Positions 43,285-51,614 of a stretch of 64,000 nt of DNA are shown here, piece after piece (within the stretch, counting starts at the first letter, position 1; each line of letters opens with the position of its first letter). The position numbers and the translations under genes were made by a program. The notes under the pieces were generated by a model that did no database searches, had not been told where the DNA came from, and saw only the letters and a program-made list of their open reading frames with translations. This DNA is from Aestuariispira ectoiniformans (lineage in GTDB: Bacteria > Pseudomonadota > Alphaproteobacteria > UBA8366 > Aestuariispiraceae), in contig NZ_CP062788.1 in assembly GCF_025136295.1 (NCBI RefSeq), forward strand, positions 62,001-126,000. The letters are read 5' to 3'.

Positions 43285-43842
43285 ATGAGCGACGACCTAC
43301 CCAATCCCAGCCGGGAAAAGACGCTATTGATCGTCGATGACGATGCACCTTTGCGGACGCGCCTCGTGCGCGCCATGGAAAAACGCGGTTTCACCGTAAC
43401 CGATGCCGGCAGCGTAACCGACGCCATGGATATGATGGGCGATGCAATCCCCGCCTATGCCGTGGTCGACCTTCGCCTGGATGACGGTAACGGCCTGCAG
43501 GTGGTTGAAGCCCTGGCAGAGGCACGCCCTGACATTCGCATCGTGATGCTGACCGGCTATGGCAATATCGCCAGTGCGGTCAGCGCCATCAAGGCCGGTG
43601 CCGTCGACTATCTGTCAAAACCCGCGGACGCGGACCAGATCGAGGCAGCCCTGCTGGAATCCAACCGCAACCTGCCGCCGGTACCGGAAAACCCCATGAG
43701 CGCAGACCGCGTACGCTGGGAACATATCCAGCGTGTCTACGAACAATGCGACCGCAATGTATCGGAGACCGCGCGGCGTCTCAAAATGCACCGCCGCACC
43801 CTGCAGCGCATCCTGAGCAAACACGCCCCACGGGAAGAGTAG
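43285..43842 (+). CDS. regA: Redox response regulator RegA/PrrA/ActR
   Basis: A 185-residue regulator and partner of RegB. The receiver has 'TLLIVDDDAPLRTRLVRAME', the phosphoacceptor Asp62 in 'AYAVVDLRLDDGNGLQVVEA' and the Lys in 'AVDYLSKPADADQI'. The C-terminal Fis-type helix-turn-helix 'NVSETARRLKMHRRTLQRIL' is nearly invariant in RegA/PrrA/ActR proteins. In relatives it controls photosynthesis, respiration, nitrogen and hydrogen genes in response to redox. The start is the ATG at 43285, which gives the normal length; the frame continues to 43198. It lies 190 bp upstream of cbiX. Confidence 0.95.
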   Translation: MSDDLPNPSREKTLLIVDDDAPLRTRLVRAMEKRGFTVTDAGSVTDAMDMMGDAIPAYAVVDLRLDDGNGLQVVEALAEARPDIRIVMLTGYGNIASAVSAIKAGAVDYLSKPADADQIEAALLESNRNLPPVPENPMSADRVRWEHIQRVYEQCDRNVSETARRLKMHRRTLQRILSKHAPREE

Positions 43843-44032
43843 CACCTTCAGGCAGTCGCATTAAGCGGCGTAAAATGAACAGGATAAGACGGTAATTGGG
43901 CTGACAAAGTCAGGCCTGAATGTTAGGCATGACTACATGAGTACCCGGGAAGCGGGGGCAAGTTCGGCTTCAGGGTCCGGCAACGGGCCTGATATCCTTG
44001 CAATGAGAACCCAAGACAGGACGGGGGCAAAT

Positions 44033-45166
44033 ATGTCTGAGCGCGAAAACGCGACAATCGATCCATTTCACATTCCGACCCATGCAGCCGACGGCCGAAA
44101 AATCGGCATCATGGTCTGCGGCCACGGCAGCCGTGACGAGCGCGCCGTCACCCAGTTCAAACAGGTGAGCGAACAGTTGAAAGCACGCTGGGGTCACCTG
44201 CCGGTGGACTACGGGTTTCTGGAATTCGCCACCCCGATCATCCGCACCGGCCTGGACAATCTGCGTGAACAGGGTTGTGAGCTGATCCTGGCAGTGCCCG
44301 GCATGCTGTTTGCCGCAGGCCACGCCAAGAACGATATCCCGTCAGTGCTCAACACCTATGCCGCACAGCATGACGGTCTGACCATCAAATACGGCCGCGA
44401 ACTGGCCGTTGACCTGAAGATGCTGAAAGCCGCCGGTGACCGCATTCAGGAGGCAATCGACGCCTGCGACGACGACGTGCCGCTGCATGAAACCATGCTG
44501 GTGGTTGTCGGGCGTGGCGCAAGTGACCCGGATGCCAATTCCAACGTGACCAAGGTCACCCGCATGCTGTGGGAAGGCTTCGGCTTCGGCTGGGCGGAAA
44601 CCTGTTATTCCGGCGTAACCTTCCCGCTGGTGGAGCCGGGCTTGGAACATTATGCCAAGCTGGGCTACAAGCGCCTCTTGGTCTTCCCCTATTTCCTGTT
44701 CACCGGCATCCTCGTCGACCGGATTTATGATTCCGTCGATGTGGTGGCGGAGCGGCACCCGGACCTGGACTTCGTGAAGGTGCCCTACCTGAACGATCAT
44801 CCGAAGGTAATGGAGACCTTCGCCGAACGCGTCTGGGAAATCCTCGACGGCGCCAACAACATGAACTGCCAGATGTGCAAATACCGCAGCCAGGTTCTGG
44901 GCTTCGAAGAAGAAGTCGGCCTGCCGCAGGAAAGCCATCACCATCATGTGGAAGGTATCGGCACCGGTGACGCCCACAGCCACGACCACGAGCATGACCA
45001 TCATCACCATGATCATTCCCACGGTCACCACCATCATCACGATCATGACCACCATCACGGGCACAGCCATGAGCATGGGCATGACCACGACCATCACCAC
45101 CATCCCTACCCCCATGCGGATCACCCGCTGGGCCCGGTGACATTGAAGCAGGGTTATAAGGGCTAG
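44033..45166 (+). CDS. cbiX: Sirohydrochlorin cobaltochelatase CbiX with His-rich tail
   Basis: Inserts cobalt into sirohydrochlorin without ATP, the early step of oxygen-independent B12 synthesis. The 377-residue protein has two CbiX half-domains: the first starts 'GIMVCGHGSRDERAVTQFKQ', and carries 'PGMLFAAGHAKNDIPSVLNT'. The second starts 'LVVVGRGASDPDANSNVTKV' and carries 'FPYFLFTGILVDRIYDSVDV'. A Cys pair ('MNCQMCKYRSQ') near residue 285 could bind metal or a cluster. The final ~70 residues are dominated by His/Asp/Gly ('HDHEHDHHHHDHSHGHHHHH'). The ATG at 44033, five bases after GGGGG, is preferred to one at 43937 which lacks a ribosome site. Confidence 0.92.
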   Translation: MSERENATIDPFHIPTHAADGRKIGIMVCGHGSRDERAVTQFKQVSEQLKARWGHLPVDYGFLEFATPIIRTGLDNLREQGCELILAVPGMLFAAGHAKNDIPSVLNTYAAQHDGLTIKYGRELAVDLKMLKAAGDRIQEAIDACDDDVPLHETMLVVVGRGASDPDANSNVTKVTRMLWEGFGFGWAETCYSGVTFPLVEPGLEHYAKLGYKRLLVFPYFLFTGILVDRIYDSVDVVAERHPDLDFVKVPYLNDHPKVMETFAERVWEILDGANNMNCQMCKYRSQVLGFEEEVGLPQESHHHHVEGIGTGDAHSHDHEHDHHHHDHSHGHHHHHDHDHHHGHSHEHGHDHDHHHHPYPHADHPLGPVTLKQGYKG

Positions 45167-45177
45167 GGAACAAGGGC

Positions 45178-46077
45178 ATGCCCCTGTTCGATTCCTATAT
45201 CACCGTGGACTGGAGCGTGGCCAACACACCGAATACCGGTCGTGACAGCATCTGGTTCACGGAACTCTCTTGGGATAAACGGGGGCGGCTTGCCCGCAGA
45301 TGCCTGAACAACCCGGCCACACGGGCGGAAGCCACACAGCTTCTGGGCGACCGGCTGGCAAAACGGGTGGATGAGGGTAAACGGGTTCTGGTCGGCTTTG
45401 ACTTCCCATTCGGCTATCCACGCGGAACCGCGGGTCGCTTGGGACATGACGGATTACAGTGGCAACAAATGTGGTCAGAAATTTCTGACTTAATCGACGA
45501 TCGGCCTGACAACCGGAACAACCGCTTCAACGTGGCCGAAGGGCTGAATGATCGATTGTATGGCGAGGCCTTTCCCTTTTGGGGGCATACCGGACAGGAT
45601 GAACGGGCCGGATTAAAAAAAAGGGGCCGCCGCCCGCATGGACCGGACGACCTGTCGGAAAGGCGGCTGGTGGAAATCCGCATCCGTAAGACGCAACCGG
45701 TCTGGAAACTGGCCTATACCGGCTCCGTCGGCAGTCAGGCCCTGACTGGCATTCCCCGTGTCCGGGCGTTGCGCCACGACCCGCGTCTGGCGTCCAGCAC
45801 CCGGATCTGGCCCTTTGAAACCGGGCTGCGTCATGACCCGAAAGCCCAGGTGATCCTGGCGGAGGCCTATCCCTCTCTGGTGGAGCCCGACATTCTGGAC
45901 GGCAAACCGAAGGATGCCGGGCAGGTCACGGCGTTGGCGCGGCATTATGCACGGTTGGACGAAGGAGACGCCCTTGAGCCGCTTTTTGCCGCGGACCCGG
46001 ATTTAAATGAGAGTGAAATGACTATGGTCACCATGGAAGAAGCCTGGATTCTGGGCGTTACCGGAGGCACCGCATGA
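45178..46077 (+). CDS. Unknown B12-operon protein with RNase H-like N-terminus
   Basis: A 299-residue protein of unknown function. The N-terminal 'SYITVDWSVANTPNTGRDSI' with a second 'RVLVGFDFPFGYPRG' resembles the two acidic strands of an RNase H/actin-like fold (DUF429-like), but the remainder is not familiar. The centre is rich in Arg/Asn ('DDRPDNRNNRFNVAEGLND') and 'KLAYTGSVGSQALTGIPRV'. The C-terminus has 'AYPSLVEPDILDGKPKDAGQ' and 'TMVTMEEAWILGVTGG'. It starts 11 bp after cbiX and overlaps cbiC by ATGA. This strongly suggests co-translation with corrin-ring enzymes, so a B12-linked role is likely but unknown. Confidence 0.78.
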   Translation: MPLFDSYITVDWSVANTPNTGRDSIWFTELSWDKRGRLARRCLNNPATRAEATQLLGDRLAKRVDEGKRVLVGFDFPFGYPRGTAGRLGHDGLQWQQMWSEISDLIDDRPDNRNNRFNVAEGLNDRLYGEAFPFWGHTGQDERAGLKKRGRRPHGPDDLSERRLVEIRIRKTQPVWKLAYTGSVGSQALTGIPRVRALRHDPRLASSTRIWPFETGLRHDPKAQVILAEAYPSLVEPDILDGKPKDAGQVTALARHYARLDEGDALEPLFAADPDLNESEMTMVTMEEAWILGVTGGTA

Positions 46078-46721
46078 GCCATCTGCAATTCGACTATATC
46101 CGTGACCCGATGGCGATCTATCAGGCGTCCTTCAAGGCCATCCGCGCGGAAACGGACCTGCGCCGCCTGCCGGAGGCCCTGCACGGCGTGGCGCTTCGCG
46201 TCGTCCATGCCGCCGCCAACCCCGATATCGTCGACCTTCTGGACTGGTCGGAGGGGGCGGCGGAGGCCGGTATCAAAGCCCTCAAAAACGGTGCTACGGT
46301 CCTAACCGACGCGGAAATGGTCAGCCACGGCATCATCCGGCGCAAGCTACCTGCCGAGAATGCCGTGATGTGCTGTCTCAAGATGCCGGGCGTTCCGGGC
46401 ACGGCCAAGCGGCTGAACACCACACGTTCTGCTGCTGCGGTCGAAAACTGGAAACCCTGGGTCGAAGGCTCAGTCGTTGCCGTCGGCAACGCGCCCACCA
46501 CCCTCTTCCACCTGCTGGAGCGTATCTCCGAAGGCTGGCCCAAACCGGCATTGATCCTGGGCTTCCCCGTCGGCTTCATCGGGGCGGCAGAATCCAAACG
46601 CGCGCTCGCCGATCATGCCGCCGAACTGGGTGTCCCCTATGTCACCCTGCATGGCCGGTTAGGCGGCAGCGCCATGGCCGCCGCCGCCGTCAACGCGCTG
46701 GCCGGAGGGAATGAAGAATGA
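46074..46721 (+). CDS. cbiC: Precorrin-8X / cobalt-precorrin-8 methylmutase
   Basis: Moves the C11 methyl to C12, giving hydrogenobyrinate or cobyrinate. The 215-residue protein carries the catalytic His in 'HGVALRVVHAAANPDIVDLL' (His45) and 'TVLTDAEMVSHGIIRRKLPA', 'PALILGFPVGFIGAAESKRA' and the C-terminal 'TLHGRLGGSAMAAAAVNALA'. Because cbiX, cbiD and cbiG are present, the cobalt form of the substrate is expected. It overlaps both neighbours by ATGA. Confidence 0.95.
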   Translation: MSHLQFDYIRDPMAIYQASFKAIRAETDLRRLPEALHGVALRVVHAAANPDIVDLLDWSEGAAEAGIKALKNGATVLTDAEMVSHGIIRRKLPAENAVMCCLKMPGVPGTAKRLNTTRSAAAVENWKPWVEGSVVAVGNAPTTLFHLLERISEGWPKPALILGFPVGFIGAAESKRALADHAAELGVPYVTLHGRLGGSAMAAAAVNALAGGNEE

Positions 46722-47938
46722 ACAAGAATAATCAGGCCTGGCTCAGCATTGTCGGTATCGGTGAAGACGGTCTTGAAGGCGTGCCTGCCGCAGGCCGCAC
46801 ATTGATCGACAAGGCAGAGGTTGTCATCGGCGGCCTCCGTCATCTGGAGATGCTGCCTGCCGACCACAGGGGTGAAAAGCTCACCTGGCGGTCCCCGTTG
46901 AAAGACACCATTGCCGATATCCGCGCACTGGAAGGCCGCCCGGTCTGTGTGCTCGCCACCGGCGACCCCATGAGCTATGGCATCGGGGTGACGCTTGGCC
47001 GGGAATTCGGCCACGACGCCCTGACCGTCCTGCCTGCAGTCGGGGCCTTCTCGCTTGCCGCCGCGCGGCTGGGCTGGCCGCTTTATGCACCAAATGTCGA
47101 TTGCTTGACCCTGCATGGACGTCCGCTGGAAACCATCAACCTGCATCTGCGAGACGGCGCGCGGCTACTGATCCTTTCCGAAGACGGCCAGACGCCGAAA
47201 CAACTGGCGGACCATCTGACCGCCCTCGGCTATGGTGACAGCGAATTGATCGTGCTGGAACATATGGACGGGCCAAAGGAAAAGCACCTGCGTGGCCTGG
47301 CGAAAGACTGGTCCCATCCGGCAGGCGCCGACCTGAATTCAATCGCGGCGACTTTAGTCGCAGGACCGGATGCGCAGGTCTATTCCCGACTGGCGGGCCT
47401 GCCCGACGACGCCTTTCGGCATGACGGCAAGATGACCAAGCGCGAGGTCCGCGCGGCAACACTGGCCTCATTGGCACCACAACCGGGCGAGTTGCTCTGG
47501 GATGTGGGCGGCGGCAGCGGTTCCATCGCCATCGAATGGATGCGCGCGGGCGGCGAAGCTATCGCCATCGAAAAGAACGCGGAACGCTGTGCGGCCATCG
47601 CCCATAACGCCGCCCTGCTCGGTACGCCGCGCCTACGCATCGTCGAGGGGGAGCTGCCGGACGCCCTGAACGGGTTGGCTCAGCCAAAAGCAATCTTCAT
47701 CGGCGGCGGGTTGAGCGTGGACGGGCTTCTGGAACGCTGCTGGGACGCGCTGCCGGCGGCGGGGAGACTGGCGGCCAATGCGGTGACGGCGGAAGGGGAA
47801 ACCGAACTCTTCCAGGCCTATCAAAAATGGGGTGGTGAGCTCAGCCGAATTGCGGTATCCCGGCTGACAGCCGTGGGTCCTCATCACGGCTGGAAGCCTT
47901 TCATGCCTGTCACCCATTTCTGCGCCCGCAAAGGATAG
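46718..47938 (+). CDS. cbiET: CbiE-CbiT fusion: precorrin-6Y methyltransferase and decarboxylase
   Basis: Bifunctional enzyme that methylates C5 and C15 and decarboxylates the C12 acetate of (cobalt-)precorrin-7/6. The 406 residues contain CbiE (about 1-200), with 'WLSIVGIGEDGLEGVPAAGR', 'CVLATGDPMSYGIGVTLGRE' and 'VLPAVGAFSLAAARLGWPLY'. CbiT (about 225-406) follows, with a class I SAM site 'LLWDVGGGSGSIAIEWMRAG' and 'PKAIFIGGGLSVDGLLERCW'. This fused form is the CobL type; the name cbiET fits the oxygen-independent context. It overlaps cbiC by ATGA and is followed after 3 bases by the four-helix-like protein gene. Confidence 0.94.
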   Translation: MNKNNQAWLSIVGIGEDGLEGVPAAGRTLIDKAEVVIGGLRHLEMLPADHRGEKLTWRSPLKDTIADIRALEGRPVCVLATGDPMSYGIGVTLGREFGHDALTVLPAVGAFSLAAARLGWPLYAPNVDCLTLHGRPLETINLHLRDGARLLILSEDGQTPKQLADHLTALGYGDSELIVLEHMDGPKEKHLRGLAKDWSHPAGADLNSIAATLVAGPDAQVYSRLAGLPDDAFRHDGKMTKREVRAATLASLAPQPGELLWDVGGGSGSIAIEWMRAGGEAIAIEKNAERCAAIAHNAALLGTPRLRIVEGELPDALNGLAQPKAIFIGGGLSVDGLLERCWDALPAAGRLAANAVTAEGETELFQAYQKWGGELSRIAVSRLTAVGPHHGWKPFMPVTHFCARKG

Positions 47939-47941
47939 ATC

Positions 47942-48274
47942 ATGGCCAAGCTCTGCGCCCAGTTTCAGGAATCAAGTCTCTGGAAAGCCGCATTCGACCT
48001 CGCACAGGATGCCGTGGAAAAGATCGCCACCGTCGATCATTCCCTGGCGACCCCTGCCCTGGCCACGGCGACACGCATCCCGACCACCATTGCCCAGGCG
48101 ATGGTAAACCCGGAGGCGGATATCACCGACGCGCTGGTCGACACCCTGAATGACCTCGTGCTGTTGGAACATCAGGCGGCCCTGGGAGGGATCGCACTGG
48201 ACGCGAAGGCCCTGCAGGAATTGAAAGACCATATCGTCTCCCTGTTGGAAGACGAAGAGGATGACGAGGACTGA
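47942..48274 (+). CDS. Four-helix-bundle-like protein in the B12 operon
   Basis: A 110-residue acidic protein. 'SLWKAAFDLAQDAVEKIATV', 'ATATRIPTTIAQAM' and 'VDTLNDLVLLEHQAALGGIA' give four predicted helices. The RIPTTIAQ phrase at the start of helix 2 echoes the SIPxNIAEG of the 23S-rRNA-intervening-sequence (four-helix bundle) family, so that fold is my tentative guess. The C-terminus is strongly acidic ('SLLEDEEDDED'). It lies 3 bases after cbiET and 5 bases before cbiL, so it is embedded in the corrin operon. The role is unknown; a partner or substrate-channelling protein is conceivable. Confidence 0.72.
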   Translation: MAKLCAQFQESSLWKAAFDLAQDAVEKIATVDHSLATPALATATRIPTTIAQAMVNPEADITDALVDTLNDLVLLEHQAALGGIALDAKALQELKDHIVSLLEDEEDDED

Positions 48275-48279
48275 TCTCC

Positions 48280-48999
48280 ATGACGCAGAATACCGGCAAA
48301 GGCACGCTTTATGGCGTGGGCGTCGGCCCCGGCGACCCGGAACTGATCACGCTGAAGGCCCTGCGGGTCATTCGCGAGGCCCCGGTTCTGGCCTGGCCCG
48401 CCCCGTTGGAAGGGGAATCGCTGGCCCGCAGTATCGCCGCCCCCCATTTGGACGGCAGCCATATCGAGGTGCCGATCCGCATGCCGATGGAAGTCGCGCG
48501 CTTTCCGGCCCAGCAGGTCTATGACGAGGCCGCTATCGAGATCGCCGATCATTTGAGCAATGGCCGCGACGTTGCCGTGCTTTGCGAAGGCGATCCGTTT
48601 TTCTACGGTTCCTTCATGTATCTCTTCGGACGTCTGGCCGATGATTTCCCCGTGGAGGTGATCCCCGGCGTTTCCTCCCTGATGGCAACCGCGGCTGCCG
48701 TCGGTGCACCGCTGGCCAGCCGTAACGACGTGCTGACGGTGCTGCCCGGCCCATTGGATGAGGATATCCTGGAACGCCGTCTGGACCGGGCGGAGGCGGC
48801 GGCCATCATCAAAGTCGGGCGGCATTTGGGTAAAATCCGGCGCGTATTGGATCGCATGGATCTGACGGAAAATGCACGTTACATCAGCCATGCCACCATG
48901 GATAAACAACGGGTTTCGCCGCTTAGCGAAATCACGGAAGAAAAGGCTCCTTATTTCACCATGATCCTGGTTCATAAACGCGGCGAGGCCTGGAAATGA
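48280..48999 (+). CDS. cbiL: Precorrin-2 / cobalt-factor II C20-methyltransferase
   Basis: Transfers a methyl from SAM to C20 of (cobalt-)precorrin-2. The 239-residue tetrapyrrole methylase has 'LYGVGVGPGDPELITLKALR' at the N-terminus, 'DVAVLCEGDPFFYGSFMYLF' for the SAM site, 'VEVIPGVSSLMATAAAVGAP' and 'AAIIKVGRHLGKIRRVLDRM'. With cbiX present, the cobalt form is expected. It overlaps the cbiG-cbiH gene by ATGA. Confidence 0.95.
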   Translation: MTQNTGKGTLYGVGVGPGDPELITLKALRVIREAPVLAWPAPLEGESLARSIAAPHLDGSHIEVPIRMPMEVARFPAQQVYDEAAIEIADHLSNGRDVAVLCEGDPFFYGSFMYLFGRLADDFPVEVIPGVSSLMATAAAVGAPLASRNDVLTVLPGPLDEDILERRLDRAEAAAIIKVGRHLGKIRRVLDRMDLTENARYISHATMDKQRVSPLSEITEEKAPYFTMILVHKRGEAWK

Positions 49000-50795
49000 C
49001 CACCGCCATCATCGCCCTGACTGCCTCCGCACTGAAAACGGCGGAAGCCATCCGCGCCCATGTCCCCGGTGCACAAATCCACGGCCTGTCCAAACGGGTC
49101 GAGGGTGCCGACATCGCCTTCGACGATACCATGGCGCATCTGCGCGGCCTGTTCGACGACGGCGTCACGATCATCGGCATCTGTGCCTCCGCGATTCTGA
49201 TCCGGGCCGTCGCGCCGTCGCTCGCCAACAAGCGTGAAGAACCGCCGGTCCTGGCCGTCGCCGAGGACGGCAGCAGCGTTGTGCCGCTGCTCGGCGGGCA
49301 TCGCGGTGCAAATAAACTCGCTCGCGACCTGGCAACCCATCTCGGCGCCCCTGCGGCGGTCACGACCGCAGGCGACTTGTCCCTGGGATTTTCCCTGGAT
49401 GAGGCGCCGGACGGTTGGACTGTTGCCAATCCGGCAGTGATGAAACCGGTGACCGCCGCCCTCTTGGCAGGTGAGCCCGTCGCCCTGGTGGTCGAGGCCG
49501 GTGATGAATCCTGGCCCCCGGCAGCGCCCTTCGCTGCCCCGACGGAACAGACCGCCTATCGCGTCCTGGTCACCGACAAAGCCGGTTGTGAAGACGATCA
49601 CACGCTGGTGGTGCATCCGCCGGTGCTGGCGCTTGGCGTCGGCTGTGAACGCAACGCCCCGGCGGGCGGCCTGACGGCATTCGTCCGTGAACAACTGGCC
49701 GAAGCCGGTCTGGCGGAGGGTGCCATCGCCGCCATCGGCAGCATCGACATCAAGGCCGATGAAGCCGCCATGCATGACCTGCAAAAAACACTGGGCAAAC
49801 CGTTCCGCGTTTTCGACGCAGCAACGCTCGACCGGCAGGCGTCGCGCCTTGCCAATCCGTCCGACGTTGTTTTCTCCGAAACCGGTTGCCACGGCGTTGC
49901 GGAAGGCAGCGCCCTGACATTGGCCGGAGACGCAGGCGAGTTGACCCTGCCGAAACGCAAGGACGCCAAACACACGATGGCTATCGCCCGCGCCCCGCAG
50001 ATCGACCTGACCGACAAGGGTCGGGACCGGGGCCTGCTTTATGTGGTGGGCATCGGCCCGGGTGTCGACGGCTGGCGCACGGCGGAAGCGGTTCGTATGC
50101 TGCGCGATGCGGACGAGATTGTCGGCTATCAGCTTTACCTCGACCTCTGTGCCGACCTGATTGCAGGCAAGCCCACGCATCATTCCGACCTTGGCAAGGA
50201 AGAGGCCCGCGCACGCCGCGCCATCGAACTGGCCGCCGAAGGCCGCAAGGTGGCCCTGGTCTGTTCCGGCGATCCGGGCATCTACGCCCTGGCGACGCTG
50301 GTGTTTGAGCTGATCGACCGGGCCGACGACCGCGCATGGAACGGGGTAGAGGTCGTCACCGCCCCCGGCATTTCCGCCTTCCAGGCCGCTGCCGCCCGGA
50401 TCGGCGCGCCGATCAACCACGATTTCTGCACCATCAGCCTGTCGGACCTGCTGACTCAGCGGGAGGCGATCCTGAAGCGGCTGAATGCGGCGGGCGAAGG
50501 TGATTTCGTTATTTCCTTCTACAATCCGCAGAGCCTGCGCCGCCGAACCCTGCTGCCGGAGGCAAAGGAAATCCTGCTCAAACACCGCCCGGACAGTTGC
50601 CCGGTCCTGATCGCGCGAAACCTGGGCCGGGAGGACGAAACAATCACCGTCACCACGCTGGCCGATTTCGACCCCTCCGTGGTCGATATGCTGACGCTGG
50701 TGATGATCGGCAATTCCGAAACCCGCTGGATCAATCGCGCCGGACGCAACATCGTCTACACCCCGCGCGGCTACGCCAAGAAGATGGAGGATTAA
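48996..50795 (+). CDS. cbiGH: CbiG-CbiH fusion: cobalt-precorrin-5A hydrolase and C17-methyltransferase
   Basis: A 599-residue fusion of two consecutive activities in the oxygen-independent pathway. CbiH-type methylation with ring contraction makes cobalt-precorrin-4, and CbiG opens the delta-lactone of cobalt-precorrin-5A. CbiG (about residues 1-340) shows 'GICASAILIRAVAPSLANKR', 'GGHRGANKLARDLATHLGAP' and 'LALGVGCERNAPAGGLTAFV'. The methylase part (about 345-599) shows 'LLYVVGIGPGVDGWRTAEAV', 'KVALVCSGDPGIYALATLVF', 'VVTAPGISAFQAAAARIGAP' and 'GDFVISFYNPQSLRRR'. No iron-sulfur tail or CobG-type oxygenase is seen. It overlaps cbiL by ATGA and precedes cbiF by 3 bases. Confidence 0.95.
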   Translation: MTTAIIALTASALKTAEAIRAHVPGAQIHGLSKRVEGADIAFDDTMAHLRGLFDDGVTIIGICASAILIRAVAPSLANKREEPPVLAVAEDGSSVVPLLGGHRGANKLARDLATHLGAPAAVTTAGDLSLGFSLDEAPDGWTVANPAVMKPVTAALLAGEPVALVVEAGDESWPPAAPFAAPTEQTAYRVLVTDKAGCEDDHTLVVHPPVLALGVGCERNAPAGGLTAFVREQLAEAGLAEGAIAAIGSIDIKADEAAMHDLQKTLGKPFRVFDAATLDRQASRLANPSDVVFSETGCHGVAEGSALTLAGDAGELTLPKRKDAKHTMAIARAPQIDLTDKGRDRGLLYVVGIGPGVDGWRTAEAVRMLRDADEIVGYQLYLDLCADLIAGKPTHHSDLGKEEARARRAIELAAEGRKVALVCSGDPGIYALATLVFELIDRADDRAWNGVEVVTAPGISAFQAAAARIGAPINHDFCTISLSDLLTQREAILKRLNAAGEGDFVISFYNPQSLRRRTLLPEAKEILLKHRPDSCPVLIARNLGREDETITVTTLADFDPSVVDMLTLVMIGNSETRWINRAGRNIVYTPRGYAKKMED

Positions 50796-50798
50796 TCC

Positions 50799-51551
50799 AT
50801 GACCGTCTATTTCATCGGCGCCGGCCCCGGCGCACCGGACCTGATCACCGTTCGCGGCCTGAAACTGATCCAGCAATGCCCGGTCTGCCTGTTCGCGGGC
50901 TCCCTGGTCCCGGAAGAGGTTGTCGCCGAGGCACCGGACGATGCGCGTGTCATCGACACCGCGCCGATGCATCTGGATGAGATCATCGACGAGATTGTCG
51001 CCGCCCATGAGGCAGGCAAGGATGTCGCCCGTGTCCATTCCGGCGACCCCTGCCTTTATGGCGCGACGGCGGAGCAGATGCGCCGTCTGGACAAGCTGGG
51101 TATTGATTACGAAGTCGTGCCGGGCGTGTCCGCCTATGCCGCCGCAGCCGCCGCAATCAATTCGGAACTGACACTGGCGGGCGTCAGCCAGTCTATCGTG
51201 CTGACCCGCACGGCGGTGCGCGCCTCCTCCATGCCGGAAGGTGAGACGCTGGAAAACTTCGGCAATACAGGCGCCACGCTGGCGATCCATCTGTCCGTCA
51301 ACAATCTGGCAAAAGTCGTGCGCGAACTGACGCCCCATTATGGGGAGGATTGTCCGGTGGTAGTCGCCTATCGCGTGACCTGGCCGGACCAGAAGATCAT
51401 TCGCGGTACGCTGGCCGACATCCGCCAGAAGGTGAAACCGGAAGGCATCACGCGGACTGCGTTGATTCTGGTCGGTCGTGTTTTGGAAAACGAGGAATTT
51501 GAAGACAGCCGCCTTTACGCCAAGGACCATACCCATGTCCTGCGGCCGTAA
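50799..51551 (+). CDS. cbiF: Precorrin-4 / cobalt-precorrin-4 C11-methyltransferase
   Basis: Methylates C11 of (cobalt-)precorrin-4. The 250-residue enzyme has '[20 protein letters not shown]' at the start, '[20 protein letters not shown]', '[20 protein letters not shown]' (SAM site), '[20 protein letters not shown]' and '[20 protein letters not shown]'. It is the last enzyme of the cbiX-to-cbiF operon; a strong terminator follows 28 bases later. The ATG at 50799 fits the family start. Confidence 0.96.
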   Translation: MTVYFIGAGPGAPDLITVRGLKLIQQCPVCLFAGSLVPEEVVAEAPDDARVIDTAPMHLDEIIDEIVAAHEAGKDVARVHSGDPCLYGATAEQMRRLDKLGIDYEVVPGVSAYAAAAAAINSELTLAGVSQSIVLTRTAVRASSMPEGETLENFGNTGATLAIHLSVNNLAKVVRELTPHYGEDCPVVVAYRVTWPDQKIIRGTLADIRQKVKPEGITRTALILVGRVLENEEFEDSRLYAKDHTHVLRP

Positions 51552-51578
51552 GCGGTCAAATTGTCGGAAAGTCTCGAG

Positions 51579-51610
51579 AGCTGCGGTCCCAGGGCCGCAG
51601 CTTTTTCTTT
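51579..51610 (+). terminator. Intrinsic terminator of the cbi operon
   Basis: An 8-bp stem (51579-51586 with 51595-51602) with an 8-base loop and a TTTTTCTTT tail. It marks the end of the cbiX-cbiF operon. Confidence 0.85.
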
Positions 51611-51614
51611 ACGC

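Noticed and set aside
43843-44032. Possible cobalamin riboswitch upstream of cbiX
   Set aside because: AGTCAGG- and GGGAAGC-like strings occur, but they are in the wrong order, and no full B12 box or GCCACTG element is present.
48972-51536. Minus-strand open frame of about 854 codons opposite cbiGH and cbiF
   Set aside because: It is antisense to two clear B12 enzymes, has no family signature and no ribosome site; it is a codon-bias shadow.
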